In this document: piece by piece, positions 20,551-28,275 of the stretch
Layout: every line of letters starts with the position of its first letter
Numbering within the stretch: the stretch's first letter is position 1
Origin: Desulfobacteraceae bacterium
Lineage (GTDB): Bacteria; Desulfobacterota; Desulfobacteria; Desulfobacterales; Desulfosarcinaceae
Direction of reading: 5' to 3'
Assembly: GCA_003599575.1 (NCBI GenBank)
Contig: QZKV01000150.1
Span: 1 to 38,604, forward strand
Length of the DNA: 38,604 bases
Program-made: the position numbers and the translations under genes
The notes under the pieces: model-generated
Database searches by the model: none
The model's input: only the letters and a program-made list of their open reading frames with translations
Told to the model about the DNA's origin: nothing

Positions 20551-20729
20551 AGGGGGGCTTCGCCTGTCCCGAATAGTTTTTGACCGCACATGAAAAAACA
20601 TGTAAAAAAGTTCTTGACCCCTCTGCTTTGATATTGATCCGCCTCAAGTGAAAATGGAATGGCAGCTCCCCGCGCAAAGATGCTTGCAACCACTCGGTTG
20701 CAGTTACGCTTATTTCATGGAGCATCGCC

Positions 20730-23081
20730 ATGCATTCCCCCACGAAGGGTCCGGAGGCCCGCGAATCGCAAGCTCCTTTCGCCCAAATGATCGATTTTTT
20801 TCCTGATCCCTGCTTTGCCATTGATCTGCAAGGAAGGGTGATCGCCTGGAACCGGGCGATGGTGGATTTATCCGGGATAAAATCCGAAGATATGCTGGGC
20901 AAGGGAGACTATGCTTATGCGCTTCCATTCTACGGCTTGCGGAGGCCGCTTTTGATCGACCTCGCCCTTAAATGGGACGATGCGATCGCCAAGACCTACA
21001 AATCCATCCAAAAACAAGGCGAAACGCTTGTCTCCGGCGTTGAAGAACCACCCTTCGGACTGAACCCCTTTTTCTTCTGTAGTAAAGCCAGCAAACTGTG
21101 CAATGCTGAAGGCGATTGCATCGGAGCCATCGAAGTCATTCGCGACATGCCTGAATGGAAAAAGTCCGAAGATGAATTGAAGCAAACCGAACAGCTTAGT
21201 GAGAAAGCCGATTCGCTGGCGGAAGCGCAAAAAATTGCCAAAGTCGGAAGCTGGCAATGGGACGTCCTGAGCGGACAAGTAAAATGGTCCGAGGAAGTTT
21301 TCCGCATTTTTGGCCTCGCAGGGCAACAGCCCAGCTATGAAGTTACCAGATCCCTCGTGCATCCTGAAGACCTGCTCTTCTGGGAAAGGGCGGTTCAGGA
21401 TGCACTTTCGGAGGGAACTTTCCAAATCGACTACCGCGCTGTCAGGCCTGACGGCGCGGTGGTCTGGATCCACAATGAGGCTTACGTCATAAAAGATGAA
21501 AGCGGCCAAGCCATCAAAATGATCGGCACCGCGCAAGATATCACCGAGCGAAAAGCCATGGAGACCGCCCTGCGTGACAGCGAGGAGCGGTTCCGGTTGT
21601 TTATGGACAACAGCTCATTAATCGCCTGGATGAAAAATGAAGCAGGGCGCTATGTTTACGTCAACCGCGGATTCGAGCAGCACTTCCGTGCGCAGGGCGA
21701 CAATTGGCTCGGGAAAGCAGCCTTTGAACGTTGGCCCAAAAGAGTCGCCGAGCAATTTGAAATAGAAGATAAAGTGGTTTTTGAAAACGGCCAGCCAATC
21801 AAGTTCAGCGGCGAATCCATCGATCCCGACGGCAGCCGCAGACATTGGCTCTACTCGAAATTTCTGTTTCGAGATTTCGCAGGCAACCGCTTCGTTGCCG
21901 GTATGGGATTGGACATCACCGAGCACAAGCATGCAGAGGAGGCACTGCGGGAAAGCGAAGAACAATATCGGCTCGCCCTGGAGGCGGCGCAGTTGGGGAC
22001 CTGGAACTACAAACCACGCACCCAGGAGATATTCCTGGACGAACGCAGCCGGAAGCTTTTCGGAATGCCGCCGGACGAACCGTTTAACCGCTCGAAGTTC
22101 ATGTCGCTTGTTCATCCCGAAGACCGTGATCGTTTGAACGCGACATTTGCGTGTATGCTTGATCCTGCAAAGGAGTCGGTCGAAGCGAGGGCGGAATACC
22201 GCATCCTGCGGGCGGACGGTGAGGTGCGCTGGATCAGTGCAACCGGCAAAGCGTACTTCGAAACCGCGGGGTCTCAGCGCAAGCTGGTGCATGTCATCGG
22301 GACGAACATGGATGTGACCAAGCGCAAGCAATCCGAAGAGACGCTCCTGCGGTTGAACGATACTTTGGAGCAGCAGGTATCCGAGCGTACCTCCGAACTT
22401 GAAAGACGCAACAAACAAATCAGGGAACTGGGCAAAAAAACCATCGCCGCCATGGAAGATGATCGAAAGGCTTTCGCCAAGGAACTCCACGACGGCATCG
22501 GCGGCACCCTGGCTGCCATCAAGCACCAGCTGGAGAGCCGGGTGGAGGAAATGGGCGCACCACCGGAGGGCGTTGCCATGACGTATGAAAAAATCATCGA
22601 ATACCTTGGTATCGCCTTAAGGGAATCCAAACGTCTCACCAAGCAACTGCGACCCTCTGTGCTCGATGATTTCGGCCTGCTTGCGGCCGTCAAGGAGTGC
22701 ATCAGGAATTTTGAAGCCTTCCATCCGAAAACCAAAGTCTCATTACGGATCAACATCGCCGAGCAGGATCTTTCAAGTGATTCCAGGACGGTTATCTACC
22801 GGGTACTGCAGGAAGCCTTGAACAATGTGGGAAAGCACAGCAGGGCGGATGAAGTATATATCCAATGCCGCCGCTTCAAAAATTGGGTCAAGCTCAGGAT
22901 TAAAGACAACGGCGATGGGTTCGATGTAGATCAGGTTTTGGCGTCTGCGGATGCCTTGTCGGGCTATGGCCTGCACAGCATGCGGGAACGGGTGGAGATC
23001 TGTAACGGCAAGTTTCGTATCGAATCGGCGCTCGGGAAAGGCACCACGATCATTGCGGCCATACCTTCGCGATCCTACTGA
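20730..23081 (+). CDS. Multi-PAS sensor histidine kinase of the NarX/DegS (HisKA_3) type
   Basis: The 783-residue soluble kinase has four PAS-like domains at about 15-150, 170-275, 275-400 and 405-530, several ending in the usual DITERK-like or DVTKRK-like linkers. A coiled coil (about 535-580) leads into a HisKA_3 domain with the phosphoacceptor His587 in AKELHDGIGGTLAAIKHQL. The HATPase_c domain (about 690-783) has VLQEALNNVGKHSRA, DNGDGFD and GYGLHSMRERV. This class normally signals to LuxR/NarL-type response regulators, but none is encoded next to it. The second PAS region (AKVGSWQWDVLSGQV) is of the PAS_3 type. The start ATG is at 20730. No transmembrane segment is seen. Confidence 0.92.
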   Translation: MHSPTKGPEARESQAPFAQMIDFFPDPCFAIDLQGRVIAWNRAMVDLSGIKSEDMLGKGDYAYALPFYGLRRPLLIDLALKWDDAIAKTYKSIQKQGETLVSGVEEPPFGLNPFFFCSKASKLCNAEGDCIGAIEVIRDMPEWKKSEDELKQTEQLSEKADSLAEAQKIAKVGSWQWDVLSGQVKWSEEVFRIFGLAGQQPSYEVTRSLVHPEDLLFWERAVQDALSEGTFQIDYRAVRPDGAVVWIHNEAYVIKDESGQAIKMIGTAQDITERKAMETALRDSEERFRLFMDNSSLIAWMKNEAGRYVYVNRGFEQHFRAQGDNWLGKAAFERWPKRVAEQFEIEDKVVFENGQPIKFSGESIDPDGSRRHWLYSKFLFRDFAGNRFVAGMGLDITEHKHAEEALRESEEQYRLALEAAQLGTWNYKPRTQEIFLDERSRKLFGMPPDEPFNRSKFMSLVHPEDRDRLNATFACMLDPAKESVEARAEYRILRADGEVRWISATGKAYFETAGSQRKLVHVIGTNMDVTKRKQSEETLLRLNDTLEQQVSERTSELERRNKQIRELGKKTIAAMEDDRKAFAKELHDGIGGTLAAIKHQLESRVEEMGAPPEGVAMTYEKIIEYLGIALRESKRLTKQLRPSVLDDFGLLAAVKECIRNFEAFHPKTKVSLRINIAEQDLSSDSRTVIYRVLQEALNNVGKHSRADEVYIQCRRFKNWVKLRIKDNGDGFDVDQVLASADALSGYGLHSMRERVEICNGKFRIESALGKGTTIIAAIPSRSY

Positions 23082-23296
23082 TCCGGAGGCATGGAAAGAA
23101 ACGCTCCAGAGCATCGACGGTCTCATTCACGAGATCCTGCGGATCACACGGCCTGCATCCGGCGCGGTCGTTAACGCCGTTGCCCCAGTCTCGTCAGAGC
23201 GCACGCAGGCCGCCCTCCTCGGCCTACCGGCTGTTTAATTGTTCCGAAACCACTCTAGAGTGCCCACGCGAGGCCGCCTGCGTGTTGTGCCACTTG

Positions 23297-23347
23297 GGCT
23301 GCGTGCCGCCTTCCAGAGGGTGGCGAGGCAGCCGGGCTTCTTTTCTC
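23297..23347 (+). terminator. Probable intrinsic terminator downstream of the NarX-type kinase
   Basis: GGCTGC (23297-23302) pairs with GCAGCC (23328-23333), and GCCGCC (23305-23310) pairs with GGTGGC (23319-23324), with a small GT/GAG internal loop and an eight-base loop. The pyrimidine-rich tail GGGCTTCTTTTCTCTT follows. Confidence 0.5.
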
Positions 23348-23573
23348 TTGACAACTGCAAACGGCATCTTTATTTGTAATAATAAAAAATAAACAGTATT
23401 CAAATATTGACCGCCGTATAACAATTGTAATTAGCTAGCTCAACAATATTGTGTTCATCCATTTCGCCCGGCGCACAACTGGAACTCCGACTGTCATCTC
23501 CGGTTTTCATTAAAAAAGCCGCAGCTGCGCACCAGCACTCGGCAACCACGAATAGCAGAACAGACTTACGCAA

Positions 23574-23599
23574 GGGGTGCCCTGTACCGAGGGCGCCCC
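23574..23599 (+). promoter_or_regulatory. Stem-loop in the acs leader
   Basis: GGGGTGCCCT (23574-23583) pairs over ten bases with AGGGCGCCCC (23590-23599), with one G-T pair and loop GTACCG, 110 bases before the acs start codon. There is no T-tract, so it could be an operator, an RNA-stability element or part of a leader structure. Confidence 0.4.
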
Positions 23600-23709
23600 T
23601 GCCTGCAGCAACCCTCTCTTGCGTGATCGTTATGATACCGGCTCCGGCCGGATCGGTTCTAAGTATATGCCGGACAGGCTTTTCCAAAAACCATAGCAGG
23701 AGGCGCAAA

Positions 23710-25743
23710 ATGACGGAAAAAGATACCACCCAGACTTCCGAATCCGAAATTGCGGTACATTGGCAGGAAGAGGATTATTTTTATCCATCCATGCGATTCA
23801 TCGCCCAGGCCAACATGACCGATCCGACCATCTACGATCGCTTCAGCCTGGAGAATTTTCCCAATTGCTACAAGGAGTATGCCGATATGCTGGACTGGGA
23901 TGCCTACTGGCATACCCTTCTGGACACCAGCGACGCCCCCTGCTGGAAATGGTTCGTAGGAGGCCGCCTCAATGCCAGCCACAACTGCATCGACCGTCAT
24001 CTGGCCAAAAACAAAAACAAGACCGCCATCCATTTCGTGCCCGAGCTCGAGGAGGAAAAAATCGAGCACATCACCTACCAGGAACTTTTTGTGCGGGTAA
24101 ACGAGCTCGCCGCCCTGTTGCGCGACTTTGCCGGCCTGAAACCGGGCGACCGGGCCACCCTGCACATGCCCATGTCGGCCGAGCTGCCCATTGCCATGCT
24201 GGCCTGCGCCCGGCTGGGGGTGATCCATTCGGAAGTTTTCGGCGGGTTCAGCGGCCGCGCCTGCGCCGACCGCATCATCGATTCGCAAAGCAAGATCCTG
24301 ATCACCATGGACGGGTACTACCGCAGCGGCACCCTGCTCGATCACAAGAAAAACGCCGACGTTGCCGTGGAGCTGGCCCTGAAAGAAGGCCAGAAGGTGG
24401 ACAAGGTTCTGGTGTGGCAGCGCTATCCGGGCAAAGCCTCCAGTCCGACGCCCATGGTGGCGGGACGCGATTATTTCATCAATGAAGAACTGAAAAAGTA
24501 CCGTGGGCAGCGCATCCAACCGGTCTCCATGCCGGCCGAAGCGCCCTTGTTCCTGATGTATACCAGCGGGACCACCGGCAAGCCCAAGGGCTGCCAGCAC
24601 AGCATCGGCGGGTATCTGGCCTATGTGACCGGCACATCCAAGTATGTGCAGGACATCCACCCCGAAGATGTCTATTGGTGCATGGCCGATATCGGATGGA
24701 TCACCGGACACTCCTATATCGTTTACGGACCGCTCTCCCTGGGCGCTTCCACCGTGATCTACGAAGGCGTGCCCAACTATCCGGACGCCGGAAGGCCGTG
24801 GCGCATTGCCCAGGAGCTGGACGTGAATATCTTCCACACGGCCCCCACCGCTATTCGGGCCCTGCGCAAGATCGGCCCCGATGAGCCGGCCAAATACGAC
24901 TATCACTTCAAGCACATGACCACGGTGGGCGAACCCATCGAGCCGGAAGTCTGGAAATGGTACTACAAAGAGGTCGGCAAAGGCGAGGCCATCATCGTGG
25001 ACACCTGGTGGCAGACCGAGACCGGCGGATTCCTGTGCAGCACTCTGCCGGCCATTACCCCCATGAAACCGGGCAGCGCCGGACCGGCCCTGCCCGGGAT
25101 TCATCCAATCATTCTGGATGAGGACGGCAATGAACTGCCGGCCGGGTCGGGCAAGGCCGGCAACATATGTATACGCAATCCCTGGCCGGGGGCCTTCCAA
25201 ACCATCTGGGGCGATCGCGACCGCTACGTCCAGAACTATTATGCCCGCTACTGTAAAGACCCCAAGAGCAAACGCTGGCAGGACTGGCCTTATCTGACCG
25301 GCGATGCCGCCGTCCAGTCCCAGGATGGTTATTACCGCATCCTGGGCCGCATCGACGACGTCATCAACGTCTCCGGTCACCGTCTGGGCACCAAGGAGAT
25401 CGAATCAGCCGCCTTGACCGTTTCCGAAGTGGCCGAGGCCGCCGTGGTACCGGTGGCTCACGACATCAAAGGCAAGGAACCGGATCTGTACATCGCCCTG
25501 AAACCGGGAGTGAACGCCCACCCGGATCTCGAAAAACGCATTTCCGACGCCGTGTGCAACGAAATCGGCAAAATCGCCAAGCCGCGCAAGGTCTGGATCG
25601 TCAAGGACATGCCCAAGACACGCTCGGGCAAAATCATGCGCCGGGTGCTGGCCGCCATCTCCAACAAGCGCGATGTGGGCGACGTCACCACCTTGGCCAA
25701 TCCCAACATCGTCGAGGAGATTCAAGCGATGATGCGGAAGTAA
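23710..25743 (+). CDS. acs: Acetyl-CoA synthetase (AMP-forming)
   Basis: The 677-residue enzyme converts acetate, ATP and CoA to acetyl-CoA via acetyl-AMP. Adenylate-forming motifs are present: PLFLMYTSGTTGKPKGCQHS (P-loop), the WWQTETGG motif whose Trp shapes a small acyl pocket, YLTGDAA, GRIDDVINVSGHRLGTKEIE, and the C-terminal TRSGKIMRR with catalytic, acetylatable Lys641. FGGFSGRACADRI contains the CoA-binding region. Size and motifs favour acetate over longer acids. The long upstream open frame is not used: ATG at 23710 follows a strong AGGAGG at 23698-23703. prpE starts 19 bases downstream, so the two are cotranscribed. Confidence 0.95.
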   Translation: MTEKDTTQTSESEIAVHWQEEDYFYPSMRFIAQANMTDPTIYDRFSLENFPNCYKEYADMLDWDAYWHTLLDTSDAPCWKWFVGGRLNASHNCIDRHLAKNKNKTAIHFVPELEEEKIEHITYQELFVRVNELAALLRDFAGLKPGDRATLHMPMSAELPIAMLACARLGVIHSEVFGGFSGRACADRIIDSQSKILITMDGYYRSGTLLDHKKNADVAVELALKEGQKVDKVLVWQRYPGKASSPTPMVAGRDYFINEELKKYRGQRIQPVSMPAEAPLFLMYTSGTTGKPKGCQHSIGGYLAYVTGTSKYVQDIHPEDVYWCMADIGWITGHSYIVYGPLSLGASTVIYEGVPNYPDAGRPWRIAQELDVNIFHTAPTAIRALRKIGPDEPAKYDYHFKHMTTVGEPIEPEVWKWYYKEVGKGEAIIVDTWWQTETGGFLCSTLPAITPMKPGSAGPALPGIHPIILDEDGNELPAGSGKAGNICIRNPWPGAFQTIWGDRDRYVQNYYARYCKDPKSKRWQDWPYLTGDAAVQSQDGYYRILGRIDDVINVSGHRLGTKEIESAALTVSEVAEAAVVPVAHDIKGKEPDLYIALKPGVNAHPDLEKRISDAVCNEIGKIAKPRKVWIVKDMPKTRSGKIMRRVLAAISNKRDVGDVTTLANPNIVEEIQAMMRK

Positions 25744-25762
25744 ACCCAAGTCGGAGGTAGTC

Positions 25763-27676
25763 ATGACCAGCCCTTACCAACAGCAATACGAGCAGTCGAT
25801 CCACGACCCCGAAGATTTTTGGAGCATCCCGGCCCAGGATTGCCACTGGTTTAAAAAATGGGACAAGGTCCTGGACGATACCAACAAGCCGTTTTACCGG
25901 TGGTTTACCGGCGGCATGGTCAACACATGCTACAATGCCCTGGATCTTCACGTTGAAAACGGCCGCGGCTATCAAGCCGCGCTGATTTACGACAGCCCCG
26001 TGACCGGAACGGTCCAGCGATTCAGCTATACCCAGCTGCGGGATCTGGCGGCCCGCTGTGCCGGTGTCCTCGCCTCCAAAGGGGTTCAAAAAGGCGACCG
26101 GGTGCTGATCTATATGCCCATGATCCCCGAAGCCGTGATCGCCATGCTGGCCTGCGCCCGCATCGGCGCCGTGCACTCGGTGGTATTCGGCGGCTTTGCG
26201 CCCAAGGAGCTGGCCACCCGCATCAACGATGCCAAGCCCAAAGTGATCGTCTCGGCCTCCTGCGGTATCGAAGTCAACCGCGTGATCCCCTATAAGCCTC
26301 TCCTGGAAAAGGCGATCGAATTATCGGCCGCCAAACCGGGCAGCTGCATCATCGTGCAGCGGCCCCAACAAAAAGCGCGCCTGCAAGATGGGCTGGATTG
26401 GGACTGGGAGGATGAGATGGCCGCCGCCCGGCCCGTTGCATGCGTGCCGGTGGCGGCCACCGATCCGCTTTACATTCTCTATACTTCAGGCACCACGGGC
26501 GTACCCAAGGGGGTGGTACGCGACAACGGCGGCCATATGGTGGCGCTCAAGTGGACCATGCAAGCGGTTTACAACGTCCACCCGGGAGATGTCTACTGGG
26601 CCGCCTCGGATGTGGGCTGGGTGGTGGGACACTCCTACATCGTCTACGGCCCCCTGCTAAAGGGCTGCACCACAATCCTCTACGAGGGCAAACCGGTGGG
26701 CACACCTGATGCCGGCGCGTTCTGGCGGGTGATCGCCGAGCATAAAGTAAAAACACTTTTCACGGCGCCTACGGCTTTTCGGGCGATCAAACAGCAGGAT
26801 CCGGCCGGCAAGCTGATCGCCGATTACGACCTTGCCCATTTTGAAGCGCTTTTCCTGGCCGGCGAGCGCACCGACCCCGACACCCTGCATTGGGCCGAGG
26901 AAAAGCTCAAGGTGCCGGTCATCGATCACTGGTGGCAGACCGAAACCGGTTGGGCCATTGCGGCCAACTGCCTGGGCATCGAGAAGCTTCCGGTCAAGCA
27001 GGGCTCGCCGACCAAAGCGGTGCCGGGCTGGAACGTGCAGGTGCTCGATGGCGCCAACCAGCCGGTGCGGCCGGGTGAGATCGGGGCTTTGTCGGTCGAG
27101 CTGCCGTTGCCGCCGGGAAGCCTGCCCACCTTGTGGAACAACGACAGCGGCTACATCCAGTCCTATCTCAAGGAGTTTCCGGGCTACTACAAAACCGCCG
27201 ATGCCGGCTTCATCGACGAGGAGGGCTATATCTTCGTCATGTCGCGCACCGACGATATCATCAACGTGGCCGGGCACCGCCTCTCCACCGGGGCCATGGA
27301 GGAAGTCCTGGCCGATCACCCCGATGTGGCCGAGTGCGCCGTGCTGGGTGTGGAAGACAAACTCAAAGGACAGGTACCGGTCGGTTTTCTGGTGCTCAAT
27401 GCCGGCGTGACCCGCGCCGCGGCCGAGATCGAGAAAGAGGTCATCCAGATGGTACGCGATCGCATCGGCCCCGTGGCGGCCTTCAAGGTGGTGACCACCG
27501 TCAAGCGATTGCCCAAAACCCGCTCGGGCAAAATTCTGCGCGGCACGATCAGCAAAATCGCCGACAACGTGCCCTATGCCATGCCGGCCACCATCGATGA
27601 TCCGGCCATTTTGGAGGAGATGCAAGCGGCCCTGCAGCGGTTGGGATACGCCGGGGCGGGCAGGAAAATGCAGTGA
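25763..27676 (+). CDS. prpE: Propionyl-CoA synthetase-like acyl-CoA ligase
   Basis: The 637-residue AMP-forming ligase resembles PrpE: YEQSIHDPEDFWSIPAQDC at the start, RWFTGGMVNTCYNALDLHVE, VVFGGFAPKELATRI, LYILYTSGTTGVPKGVVRD, HWWQTETGWAIAANCLG, and RTDDIINVAGHRLSTGAMEE. Catalytic Lys590 lies in TRSGKILRG. The family activates propionate, and often other short acids, to the CoA thioester. It starts 19 bases after acs with a GGAGG site and extends the operon to two short-chain acid synthetases. Acrylate or acetate as substrate cannot be ruled out. Confidence 0.88.
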   Translation: MTSPYQQQYEQSIHDPEDFWSIPAQDCHWFKKWDKVLDDTNKPFYRWFTGGMVNTCYNALDLHVENGRGYQAALIYDSPVTGTVQRFSYTQLRDLAARCAGVLASKGVQKGDRVLIYMPMIPEAVIAMLACARIGAVHSVVFGGFAPKELATRINDAKPKVIVSASCGIEVNRVIPYKPLLEKAIELSAAKPGSCIIVQRPQQKARLQDGLDWDWEDEMAAARPVACVPVAATDPLYILYTSGTTGVPKGVVRDNGGHMVALKWTMQAVYNVHPGDVYWAASDVGWVVGHSYIVYGPLLKGCTTILYEGKPVGTPDAGAFWRVIAEHKVKTLFTAPTAFRAIKQQDPAGKLIADYDLAHFEALFLAGERTDPDTLHWAEEKLKVPVIDHWWQTETGWAIAANCLGIEKLPVKQGSPTKAVPGWNVQVLDGANQPVRPGEIGALSVELPLPPGSLPTLWNNDSGYIQSYLKEFPGYYKTADAGFIDEEGYIFVMSRTDDIINVAGHRLSTGAMEEVLADHPDVAECAVLGVEDKLKGQVPVGFLVLNAGVTRAAAEIEKEVIQMVRDRIGPVAAFKVVTTVKRLPKTRSGKILRGTISKIADNVPYAMPATIDDPAILEEMQAALQRLGYAGAGRKMQ

Positions 27677-28014
27677 CCGCCTCAGCTTTTTGAGCTCGTA
27701 CGCGTATCCGTACTCGTACGCGTACGCGGAAATCACAGTTCGCGGGGGACAAACGCCTTTATGGAGTACGTAGACGAGTATCCCAACCCTTATGCTCAGT
27801 CGGCTCTATTCGGAGTGTTCCGTATGAAAAAAAGACGCAGGAGGAAAACTGTACTACCGATTCGTACACCTGCACGTATTCGCACGCATTCTCAAAATTG
27901 AATCGAGTACGAGCGCCGCTCCGCTGAGTACGAGTAGGCGTACGAGTAAGAAAAGAACAACGTCGAATAAAATAGCAAAAAAGAACCCCAAAACAAACAA
28001 GGAGGGCTGGAACA
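27677..28014 (+). repeat. Intergenic cluster of GTACGAG/GTACGCG repeats between prpE and the DUF4212 gene
   Basis: The 338-base gap has no gene. GAGCTCGTACGCGTATCC starts the first block at 27692, which runs to about 27729 with six-base periodicity (CGTACG, CGTATC, CGTACT, CGTACG). Further pieces occur at 27766-27780 (AGTACGTAGACGAGTA), 27862-27890, 27905-27912 (GAGTACGA) and 27926-27950 (GAGTACGAGTAGGCGTACGA and on). The reverse complement of the first block shares GCGTACGAGTACG with 1729-1741. No clear promoter was found here. Confidence 0.75.
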
Positions 28015-28263
28015 ATGACTAACGCAGCAGCATATTGGAAAGCCAACTTGCGGCTAATGACCGGCTGCCTCATCGTGTGGTTCGCCGTTTCATTCGTCTT
28101 CGGCATTTTGCTGAAAGATGCGCTCAACCACATCCAGATCGCCGGATACCCACTGGGTTTCTGGTTCGCACAGCAAGGGTCCATGTATATCTTCGTGGCT
28201 TTGATCTTCTATTACGCGATTCGAATGACCACACTTGACCGCAAGTATAAAGTAGAAGAATAG
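28015..28263 (+). CDS. DUF4212 small membrane protein, symporter partner
   Basis: The 82-residue protein has two transmembrane helices (about 15-34 and 52-70) and the DUF4212 pattern: YWKANLRLMTGCLIVWFAVS, then GYPLGFWFAQQGSMYIFVAL and the tail RMTTLDRKYKVEE. Members are encoded directly before SSS transporters of the VC_2705 type and are thought to act as a small subunit of that transporter, in a layout like that of other small-subunit/large-subunit symporters. The start ATG follows a strong AGGAGG-like site (AAGGAGGGCTGG) and the symporter begins 12 bases after its stop. Confidence 0.9.
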   Translation: MTNAAAYWKANLRLMTGCLIVWFAVSFVFGILLKDALNHIQIAGYPLGFWFAQQGSMYIFVALIFYYAIRMTTLDRKYKVEE

Positions 28264-28275
28264 GGAGGTGCAAAG

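Larger units (their letters stand above)
23082..23709 (+). other. Long intergenic region between the kinase and acs
   Basis: The 628 bases contain a short frame at 23092-23175 (27 codons) behind GGAGG, and a longer open frame in another phase to 23238 that could be a decayed gene end; neither is recognisable. A terminator-like hairpin (23297-23347), TTGACA at 23348-23353 with a poor -10 (TATTTG at 23371), an A/T-rich stretch (23365-23450) and a hairpin in the acs leader (23574-23599) follow. No convincing gene was found on either strand. Confidence 0.5.

Noticed and set aside
20610..20640. TTGACC near 20614 as a promoter for the NarX-type kinase
   Set aside because: No -10-like hexamer at 16-18 bases; the nearest, TATTGA, is only 12 bases away.
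23449..23709. In-frame upstream extension of acs
   Set aside because: The extension is low-similarity leader sequence including a hairpin; the AGGAGG-ATG at 23698-23712 gives a normal Acs length.
23659..25380. A 573-codon antisense open frame across acs
   Set aside because: It runs through the acs coding region, is low in recognisable motifs and rich in Gly/His/Val typical of antisense translation of GC-rich genes.
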